From positions 14,635-20,001 of the forward strand of contig CATLUC010000019.1 of NCBI GenBank assembly GCA_950059165.1: DNA of 5,367 nucleotides. The letters are read 5' to 3'. This document shows positions 1 to 4,396 of the stretch, one piece after another. The translations under genes were made by a program, and so were the position numbers. Position 1 is the first letter of the stretch; the number at the start of each line of letters is the position of its first letter. Under the pieces are notes generated by a model. It saw only the letters and a program-made list of their open reading frames with translations. It did no database searches and was not told where the DNA came from. Origin of the DNA: an uncultured Clostridium sp. Its GTDB lineage: Bacteria > Bacillota > Clostridia > TANB77 > CAG-508.

Positions 1-562
1 TAAAATCTCTCCATAATCTTTCTTTTTTTTCAACTTCTAACTCTATTTTACATTGAATTATTTCATTATATTGTACATCTGTTATCAAAATTTGGTGATT
101 TTTACAATAATATTTAAAAAGCTCGAAGTCAGAATATGTAGAAGAAATAGACATTTCTACTCCTTCACATTTATATATTTTTGTACTTTTTTCTATTGCT
201 TTTAACAAACTATCTGAATATGCTCTAACTAATCCACCAGTTCCCAATAACACACCTCCAAAATAGCGTGTTACCACCACAACAACATTAGCTAAATTGT
301 TTTTTTGTAAAATTGCAAGCATTGGAGCTCCTGCTGTTCCTGAAGGTTCACCATCATCACTCGATTTTTCTATTATTTGGTCATTTTCTATAACTCTATA
401 AGCAATACAATTATGTCTTGCATCAAAATACTTTTTTTTCAATTCTTTTATGACAGTTTCTGCATCTATTATACTTTTTACTGGAAATAAAGTTGCTATA
501 AACTTTGACTTTTTCTCAATAATCTGTGCTTCTACTTGTTTTTCAATTGTAATAAACTCCAT
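1..562 (-). CDS. yigZ: YigZ/IMPACT family protein (3' end outside window)
   Basis: The first 187 codons of a YigZ-family (UPF0029/IMPACT) protein are visible; the reading frame is still open at base 1, and family members are usually about 205-215 residues, so little is missing. The family hallmarks are clear: SSDDGEPSGTAGAP at residues 67-80 and VTRYFGGVLLGTGGLVRAY at about 98-115, both in the N-terminal IMPACT domain. The remainder (about 120-187) fits the C-terminal DUF1949 ferredoxin-like domain. The family is cytoplasmic and poorly understood; eukaryotic IMPACT regulates Gcn2, and bacterial members have been linked to translation or nucleic-acid binding without a settled role. The ATG at 562 is chosen because AAGAGGT lies five bases upstream and the family N-terminus (KKSKFIA) follows at the right distance. 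The gene sits 56 bases after the flavoprotein gene, with no terminator between them, so it is probably the operon's last visible gene. Family assignment is near certain; function is not. Confidence 0.93.
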   Translation of the reverse strand, partial: MEFITIEKQVEAQIIEKKSKFIATLFPVKSIIDAETVIKELKKKYFDARHNCIAYRVIENDQIIEKSSDDGEPSGTAGAPMLAILQKNNLANVVVVVTRYFGGVLLGTGGLVRAYSDSLLKAIEKSTKIYKCEGVEMSISSTYSDFELFKYYCKNHQILITDVQYNEIIQCKIELEVEKKERLWRDF

Positions 563-567
563 ACAAT

Positions 568-574
568 ACCTCTT
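568..574 (-). promoter_or_regulatory. Ribosome binding site of yigZ
   Basis: AAGAGGT on the minus strand lies five bases upstream of the ATG at 562. It supports that start over any internal one and shows that yigZ can be translated independently of the flavoprotein gene that ends 56 bases earlier. Confidence 0.7.
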
Positions 575-618
575 TTATATTTTTATCTATAAATTCATAA
601 TTAGACTTTTTATAAAAA

Positions 619-1872
619 TCACAATCCAGCCGTATATCCTGTAGAATATGCAATTTGTAAGTTAAACCCACCTGTGTAGCTATCTACATCTATAATTTCT
701 CCTGCAAAATACAACCCCTTAACTAATTTAGATTCCATGGTTTTAGGATTTATTTCTTTTATACAAATGCCACCACTTGTAATAATAGCCTCTTCAATTG
801 GCCTAAAGTTTTTTATTTCTACAACAAAATTTTTCAACAAAAATACTATTGTTTTCCTTTCCTCTTTTGTAATTTCATTTACCAGTTTATTTAATGGTAT
901 TTGACTTTTTTCTAAAATAATTGGTATCATTTTTTGTGGTAATAATTTATCCAAACTATTTTTAAATTGTTTATTTTTAACTTCTTGAAAATCTCTTTTT
1001 ATTCTTTCATCTAATTTTTCTTCTGATAAAGCTGGTTTTAAATCAATTTTAAGACAAATTTGTTGTTTTTTTAGTTTATCCTCTATATTTTTATATCTAA
1101 CTAAATGAGAAGAAGCACTTAAAATAGTTGGTCCTGAAACACCAAAATGCGTAAATAACATTTCTCCAAAGTCTTCATATATATCCTTTTTAGTTTGTTT
1201 ATCTAAAATTTTAATTTTCACATTTTTTAGACTTAACCCCTGTAAACTCTTACAAAGCGATTTATTATAACATTCTAATGGAACTAAAGATGCTTTTTGT
1301 TCTATTATAGTATGCCCTACATCTTTTGCAAAAGTATATCCGTCTCCTGTAGAACCTGTTAAAGGATAGCTTTTACCACCTGTTGCTAGAATAATTTTAT
1401 CTGCTTTAAATTTTCCATTGTTTGTTTCTACACCTATTACCTTACTACCATTATCTTCTTTTTCCACTAAAATTTTTGTAACTTTTGTATTATAGTGTAT
1501 CTCTACTTTTAATTCTTTTAGTCTTTTTGTAAAACATTTTAATACATCTTGTGATTTGTCTGTTACAGGAAAAATTCGGTTTCCTCTTTCTTCTTTTATC
1601 TCTAGTCCTTGTTTATTTAGAAACTCAATAATATCTTTATTTGTATAATTCTGAAAACAGCTATATAAAAACTTTCCATTTCCTGGAGTATTTTGAATAA
1701 ACTCATCCATACCTAAAGAAGATGTAATATTACATCTTCCTTTTCCAGTTATTAATAGTTTTCTACCTAATGATTCCATTTTTTCTAATAAAATCACTTG
1801 GTTCCCTTGTTCTTTAGCAGTAATTGCTGACATCATGCCAGCAGGTCCTCCACCAATTACAATGACTTTCAT
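619..1872 (-). CDS. HI0933/YhiN/BaiN-type FAD-dependent flavoprotein
   Basis: A 417-residue flavoprotein of the HI0933 family (relatives are annotated YhiN or BaiN, NAD(P)/FAD-dependent oxidoreductase). The N-terminus has the dinucleotide-binding signature VIGGGPAGMMSA (GGGPAG at 7-12), with the ribose-binding acid at E30. The family motif GRKLLITGKGRCNIT follows at about 36-50, then ATGG at 163-166, the THFGVSGP segment in the middle, and the FAD-contacting GEIIDVDSYTGGFNLQ near the C-terminus. Length is normal (about 400-420), so the gene looks intact. Members bind FAD. BaiN of bile-acid-converting clostridia has been proposed to act in 7-alpha-dehydroxylation, but the family is widespread and the substrate is unknown for nearly all members, so a bile-acid role should not be inferred here. 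Its ATG follows the TAA of the basic-tail gene with no base between, and only a weak AAGAAG precedes it, so translation is probably coupled to the upstream gene. It is cytoplasmic, with no signal peptide. Confidence 0.95.
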   Translation of the reverse strand: MKVIVIGGGPAGMMSAITAKEQGNQVILLEKMESLGRKLLITGKGRCNITSSLGMDEFIQNTPGNGKFLYSCFQNYTNKDIIEFLNKQGLEIKEERGNRIFPVTDKSQDVLKCFTKRLKELKVEIHYNTKVTKILVEKEDNGSKVIGVETNNGKFKADKIILATGGKSYPLTGSTGDGYTFAKDVGHTIIEQKASLVPLECYNKSLCKSLQGLSLKNVKIKILDKQTKKDIYEDFGEMLFTHFGVSGPTILSASSHLVRYKNIEDKLKKQQICLKIDLKPALSEEKLDERIKRDFQEVKNKQFKNSLDKLLPQKMIPIILEKSQIPLNKLVNEITKEERKTIVFLLKNFVVEIKNFRPIEEAIITSGGICIKEINPKTMESKLVKGLYFAGEIIDVDSYTGGFNLQIAYSTGYTAGL

Positions 1873-2442
1873 TTATTTATCTTCTTTCTTTTTTGTTGTT
1901 CTTTTTGTTGTAGTTTTTTTAGTTGTTTTTTTGGCTGTTCCTGCTTCACTACTTTTAGTTGCTTTTTTTGTTGTTCCAGTTTTACTTGTTTTAGTAGTCT
2001 TTGCTGTTGTTGCCTTTTTTGTTGGTGTCTTTTTTTCTTTTGATGTTGCTGTTTTTTTAGTTGGTGTTTTTGTTTCTTTTGTTGCTACCTTTTTAGTTGT
2101 TGTTTTTGGTGTTTTTGTAGTTTTGGTGGTTTTAGATGATTTTGTAGTAGTGGCTTTTGTTGGTTTCTTTTTTGCCTTTTTTTCTTGTTCTTCTTGTTCT
2201 GCTAGTAAATCAAAAATATCTCTATCTTCATTTTCTTCTTCGTCATCACCATTTAAATATCCAATATCATTTGCTTGTGCTTCTTTTATATATTTTTCTA
2301 GTTGGTCTTCTTCTTGTTTTGGTTCTTCAAATAAGAAAGACATATCTTCATCATATTCTATATTTTCATTTTGTTCTACTATTTCTTCTTCCTCTTCATC
2401 TTCTTCATCTTCATCATCTTCACCAAGAATAAATATCTTCAT
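1873..2442 (-). CDS. Acidic protein with histone-like Lys/Thr-rich tail (possibly 3' half of a split gene)
   Basis: I do not recognise this 189-residue frame as a known family. Residues 7-87 are strongly acidic (runs of E and D), with two short hydrophobic islands, DMSFLFEE (33-40) and DIFDLLAE (75-82), and a more ordinary helix-like stretch EDQLEKYIKEAQ (45-56). Residues 88-189 are a low-complexity basic tail with 37 Lys and 37 Thr in 102 positions, built from TTK, TPK and TPTKK units, resembling histone H1 tails and the Lys-rich tails of some bacterial nucleoid proteins. Nucleic-acid binding is therefore an inference from composition. The only ATG near the frame's opening (2442) follows GAAGAAG directly and has no properly spaced ribosome binding site. 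The preceding gene, also acidic, ends 23 bases inside this frame. A single missing or extra base would join them, giving one protein of about 347 residues. It ends directly against the flavoprotein start codon. Coding is likely because the frame is long, in operon order and matches the neighbour's charge pattern; the true start is uncertain. Confidence 0.7.
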   Translation of the reverse strand: MKIFILGEDDEDEEDEEEEEIVEQNENIEYDEDMSFLFEEPKQEEDQLEKYIKEAQANDIGYLNGDDEEENEDRDIFDLLAEQEEQEKKAKKKPTKATTTKSSKTTKTTKTPKTTTKKVATKETKTPTKKTATSKEKKTPTKKATTAKTTKTSKTGTTKKATKSSEAGTAKKTTKKTTTKRTTKKKEDK

Positions 2443-2917
2443 CTTCTTCTACATTTTCATCTTGATATTCTAGTTCTTCTATTTCTTCTAGTTCATCATC
2501 TTCTTCTATATCATCGTCATATTGGTCTTCTAGTTCATCATCCTCATCTTCTTCATTTTCATCAAATAAAAATTCAATATCAGAGTTTTCTTCTGCATCA
2601 TCTTCTTGTGGTTCTTGGAAAGCATATGGGTCTTCTACAAATGTATCTTCTTGAGGCTCTTGGGGCTCGTCCCAATATGTGTCTTCTTCAGGTTCTTCTT
2701 CAACCTCTTCTTTTACTGGCTGTTTTAGAATGTCAACATATTCCTCTTGTTTTCTTTCTTTTTTCTTTTTAGTTTTCATTTCTTTTTTTGCACTTTTTAT
2801 TGCTACTTTCTTTTCTTTTTCAACTCTCCTGTTTGCTTTTCTTTGTGATGCTCCTCCTAAAATTAATATTGCTATAATTGCCACTATTAAAATTGACAAA
2901 ATGCTAACTACTATCAT
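2420..2917 (-). CDS. Membrane-anchored protein with basic and long acidic segments, unrecognised
   Basis: A 165-residue protein with no family I recognise. Residues 1-22 form one hydrophobic helix (MIVVSILSILIVAIIAILIL then GG). Residues 26-57 are very basic (RKANRR, KSAKKEMKTKKKKERK), and from about 67 to the end the chain is dominated by Glu and Asp. The positive-inside rule predicts the helix as an N-terminal anchor with everything after it in the cytoplasm; no cleavage or lipobox motif is seen. Aromatic islands interrupt the acidic part: DTYWDEPQEPQEDTF (79-93), DPYAFQEPQEDD (96-107) and SDIEFLFDEN (112-121). The last resembles DMSFLFEE in the next frame. The start at 2917 is secure, with AAAGGAG six bases upstream and the ynbB-like stop 17 bases before it. 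The frame stops at TGA (2422-2420) in the middle of an acidic tract that continues in the next frame, so it may be the 5' half of a frameshifted gene. Confidence 0.8.
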   Translation of the reverse strand: MIVVSILSILIVAIIAILILGGASQRKANRRVEKEKKVAIKSAKKEMKTKKKKERKQEEYVDILKQPVKEEVEEEPEEDTYWDEPQEPQEDTFVEDPYAFQEPQEDDAEENSDIEFLFDENEEDEDDELEDQYDDDIEEDDELEEIEELEYQDENVEEDEDIYSW

Positions 2918-2923
2918 TGTTTT

Positions 2924-2930
2924 CTCCTTT
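2924..2930 (-). promoter_or_regulatory. Strong ribosome binding site for the membrane-anchored acidic protein
   Basis: AAAGGAG on the minus strand, six bases before the ATG at 2917, in the 17-base gap after the ynbB-like stop codon. It is the best ribosome binding site in the window and contrasts with the lack of one before the next frame at 2442. Confidence 0.8.
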
Positions 2931-2934
2931 CTTT

Positions 2935-3522
2935 TTACTTTTTCATCTGTTCGATTGCTTTTAATATACCCAATTTTCCATATTCATATGTAAGTCCACC
3001 TTGCATATATGCAATATATGGTTCTCTAATTGGTCCATCACAGCTTAGTTCAATAGTTGACCCTTGTGTAAATGTTCCTGCTGCCATAATTACTTTGTCT
3101 TCATATCCACCCATATCTCCTGGATATGGAATTACATCTGAATCAATTGGTGAACCCATTTGAATTCCTTGACAAAATTTAACTAAATTTTCTTCTGTAG
3201 CTAAATGTATAGTTTGTACAATATCTGCTCTTTGTTCATCAAATTTTGGTTCTACTACATAACCTAATTTTTCTAATATTCTACTTGCAAAAATGGCTGT
3301 TTTTATACTACTTGCTACTACTGTTGGTGCAAAAAATAGTCCTTTTATAAAAAATGTATTTTGATTTAATGATGGTCCTATTTCTTTTCCTATTCCTGGA
3401 GATGTTAGCCTTTCTGCACATAGTTTGATTAAATCTTTTTTACCTACTATATAAGCTCCTGATGTTGCAATTCCTGCTCCTAAGTTTTTCATTAAAGACC
3501 CGGACTGTGATGTCTGCTCCAA
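2935..3522 (-). CDS. ynbB: YnbB-like PLP enzyme, C-terminal fragment (after frameshift)
   Basis: This frame carries the C-terminal half of a methionine gamma-lyase / 'aluminium resistance' (YnbB) family protein. True homology begins at GSLMKN, about base 3501; the first seven residues from the ATG at 3522 (MEQTSQS) are out-of-frame translation of the upstream part. Family landmarks are SLMKN, whose lysine is the presumed PLP Schiff-base residue (about K228 of the joined protein), then TSGAYIVGKKDL, RLTSPGIGKEIG, KGLFFAPTVVASS, and near the end SPIDSDVIPYPGDMGGYEDK, GSTIELSCDGPIREPY and QGGLTYEYGKLGI. It lacks the substrate-binding N-terminal part and has no ribosome binding site of its own, so as the sequence stands it would not be made as an active enzyme. 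Joined with the upstream frame the product is about 411 residues, close to the roughly 420 of Bacillus YnbB. Either the gene is broken or the base call is wrong. Confidence 0.88.
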   Translation of the reverse strand: MEQTSQSGSLMKNLGAGIATSGAYIVGKKDLIKLCAERLTSPGIGKEIGPSLNQNTFFIKGLFFAPTVVASSIKTAIFASRILEKLGYVVEPKFDEQRADIVQTIHLATEENLVKFCQGIQMGSPIDSDVIPYPGDMGGYEDKVIMAAGTFTQGSTIELSCDGPIREPYIAYMQGGLTYEYGKLGILKAIEQMKK

Positions 3523-4171
3523 TTTCTATTGGTTCTTTTTCTTGTACAAATTCTCCATAACAATTGTCTACCATAATTATAACATTTTTGTTTACTTCTC
3601 TTATTGCTTTTATTGCTTTTTCTATCTTTTCTATTATTAGACTTTTTCTTGTAGAATATCCCCTTGACCTTTGAATTTCTACTAATTTTATGTCTTGCTT
3701 TTTTAATCTTTCTTGTATTTTAGGAATATCAAAGTCATTTTCTATTAAATCAATTTGTTCATATTTGATGCCAAATGCTTTTAGTGAACTTTGGCTTTGT
3801 TCTTTACCAATTCCTATAACAGTTTGCAAAGTATCATAAGGTTCTCCTGTGATACTAAGCATGGTATCTCCTGGTCTTAATAATGCAGATAGTGTAATTG
3901 CTAGTGCGTGTGTTCCAGATATTAGTTGGCTTCTTACTAAGCTATCTTCTGCTTTAAAAACTTTGCTATATATTTCTTCAATTTTGTTCCTTCCTGGTTC
4001 GTCAATTCCATATCCAGTAGAAGAATTTAAGTGTGCTTCTTGTAATTTACATTCTTGGAAGGCTTCTAATACCTTTTTTTTTTTTGTTTCACATATTTTG
4101 TCTACATTTTCAAAAATTGGCTTTAGCTCTTGCTCTACTTCTGCTACTAATTCTTTTAATTTTTGTTCCAT
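3440..4171 (-). CDS. ynbB: YnbB-like PLP enzyme (methionine gamma-lyase family), N-terminal fragment
   Basis: The N-terminal half of a fold-type I PLP enzyme in the YnbB family, annotated elsewhere as 'aluminium resistance protein' or methionine gamma-lyase family protein. Family signatures are HLNSSTGYGIDEPGR (about 47-61), SQLISGTHALAITLSALLRPGD (cofactor phosphate region), EIQRSRGYSTR (about 165-175) and IIMVDNCYGEFVQEKEP, containing the Asp expected to contact the PLP ring nitrogen. Real homology ends at GADITV (V223, base 3503). The 20 residues after it to the stop at 3440 do not fit the family, while the correct continuation GSLMKN is found one frame over. The family is cytoplasmic and is thought to act on sulphur amino acids; no physiological substrate is firmly known, and in Bacillus the gene lies near glnR. 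The start at 4171 follows AAAGGA by 12 bases, and a promoter lies about 60 bases upstream. A run of 12 A in the coding strand (4085-4074) encodes KKKK at about residue 30 and is slippage-prone. Confidence 0.9.
   Translation of the reverse strand: MEQKLKELVAEVEQELKPIFENVDKICETKKKKVLEAFQECKLQEAHLNSSTGYGIDEPGRNKIEEIYSKVFKAEDSLVRSQLISGTHALAITLSALLRPGDTMLSITGEPYDTLQTVIGIGKEQSQSSLKAFGIKYEQIDLIENDFDIPKIQERLKKQDIKLVEIQRSRGYSTRKSLIIEKIEKAIKAIREVNKNVIIMVDNCYGEFVQEKEPIEIGADITVRVFNEKLRSRNCNIRSLYSR
3499..3505 (-). other. Frameshift site in the ynbB-like gene (one extra base)
   Basis: On the minus strand the reading is GCA GAC ATC ACA GTC, then C, then GGG TCT TTA ATG AAA. Removing one C (base 3502 or 3503) gives ADITVGSLMKN, exactly the family pattern. 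The shift lies five codons before the presumed PLP lysine. No classic slippery heptamer or antizyme/prfB-type +1 site is present, so mutation or base-calling error is more likely than programmed recoding. Confidence 0.85.
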
Positions 4172-4182
4172 TTTTTATAGTG

Positions 4183-4190
4183 TTCCTTTC
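4183..4190 (-). promoter_or_regulatory. Ribosome binding site of the ynbB-like gene
   Basis: GAAAGGAA on the minus strand, about 12 bases before the ATG at 4171. The spacing is longer than ideal, but there is no better in-frame start nearer to it. Confidence 0.55.
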
Positions 4191-4229
4191 TATGGCACAA
4201 ATTTTTCACTCTTTTAATTTTCTATGACT

Positions 4230-4258
4230 ATTTTACTACACTTCTTTTTATTTTGCAA
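4230..4258 (-). promoter_or_regulatory. Predicted sigma-A-type promoter for the ynbB-like operon
   Basis: On the minus strand TTGCAA (4258-4253) and TAAAAT (4235-4230) are separated by exactly 17 bases. They match the vegetative consensus at four and five of six positions. Transcription would begin around 4223, giving a leader of roughly 50 bases before the ATG at 4171. It lies after the palindrome cluster, so it would give the ynbB-to-yigZ genes a start independent of the surface-protein gene. In AT-rich DNA chance matches are common, but the spacing and position make this one plausible. Confidence 0.6.
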
Positions 4259-4272
4259 TGGTTTTTAAAACA

Positions 4273-4310
4273 AAAATGTCGCAAAAGAAACGTCCCCAGC
4301 ACGACATTTT
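4273..4310 (-). repeat. REP-like palindromic element with GGGGACG core (first)
   Basis: A perfect 9-bp inverted repeat (AAAATGTCG / CGACATTTT) encloses a 20-base loop which on the minus strand reads TGCTGGGGACGTTTCTTTTG. The layout TGTCG - GGGGACGTTTCTTTTG - CGACA matches, from memory, a family of short palindromic repeats scattered between genes in many Clostridia and Bacilli, thought to be mobilised by REP-associated tyrosine transposases. No transposase is present here. Genome-wide copy number would settle the identity. Confidence 0.65.
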
Positions 4311-4345
4311 AAAGAGCAACTTAACTCTATGTTAAATTGCTCTTT
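4311..4345 (-). terminator. Strong 15-bp hairpin, probable terminator after the surface-protein gene
   Basis: Arms 4311-4325 and 4331-4345 pair over 15 positions around a five-base loop. The one irregular pair (4320/4336) is C-A on the plus strand but G-U in minus-strand RNA, so the stem is continuous only in RNA from the gene strand. That favours a role downstream of the surface-protein gene ending at 4397. The U-tract after the stem is weak in this direction (UUU then AAAA). In the plus direction TTTTTATTT follows, which would be a better intrinsic terminator tail, but no plus-strand gene is seen. It may act in both directions. Confidence 0.55.
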
Positions 4346-4363
4346 TTATTTGAAACATTTCAT

Positions 4364-4390
4364 AGGATTTTGGGGCCGTCCCCAAATCCT
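4364..4390 (-). repeat. REP-like palindromic element with GGGGACGG core (second)
   Basis: Arms AGGATTTTGGGG (4364-4375) and CCCCAAATCCT (4380-4390) pair with one bulged T around a four-base loop. On the minus strand it reads AGGATTTGGGGACGG followed by CCCCAAAATCCT. It shares the GGGGACG core and orientation with the element at 4273-4310 but has a different stem, suggesting a second member of the same broad repeat class. It starts seven bases after the surface-protein stop codon and could also help stop transcription. Confidence 0.55.
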
Positions 4391-4396
4391 ACTGTT

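Noticed and set aside
563..618. Possible promoter between the flavoprotein and yigZ genes
   Set aside because: Several AT-rich hexamers occur, but no pair with convincing -35 and -10 matches at 16-18 base spacing.
450..644. Plus-strand 64-codon open frame
   Set aside because: Lies antisense to the well-supported yigZ start and its upstream gap; hydrophobic composition simply reflects AT-rich DNA.
619..1872. Bile-acid 7-alpha-dehydroxylation gene baiN
   Set aside because: The HI0933 family is widespread in bacteria without bile-acid metabolism, and no other bai gene is visible, so the symbol would overstate the evidence.
1835..2473. Long plus-strand open frame of 212 codons rich in Phe, Val and Ser
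   Set aside because: It is the antisense of the Lys/Thr and acidic tracts; low-complexity coding on the minus strand leaves few stops on the other strand. It has no ribosome binding site or domain pattern.
2371..2772. Plus-strand Leu/His-rich open frame, with a similar one at 2157-2432
   Set aside because: Mirror image of the GAA/GAT-rich acidic coding region, with no start signal and no family resemblance.
3499..3505. Programmed +1 recoding of the ynbB-like gene
   Set aside because: No prfB-like or antizyme-like signal and poor re-pairing of the P-site tRNA at GTC; the family is not known to use recoding.
3849..4227. Plus-strand open frames antisense to the ynbB-like gene
   Set aside because: Overlap clear YnbB family sequence on the minus strand and lack a ribosome binding site.
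4273..4390. CRISPR-like array or riboswitch
   Set aside because: The palindromes differ in sequence and have no regular spacers, and no known riboswitch core was recognised in this short gap.
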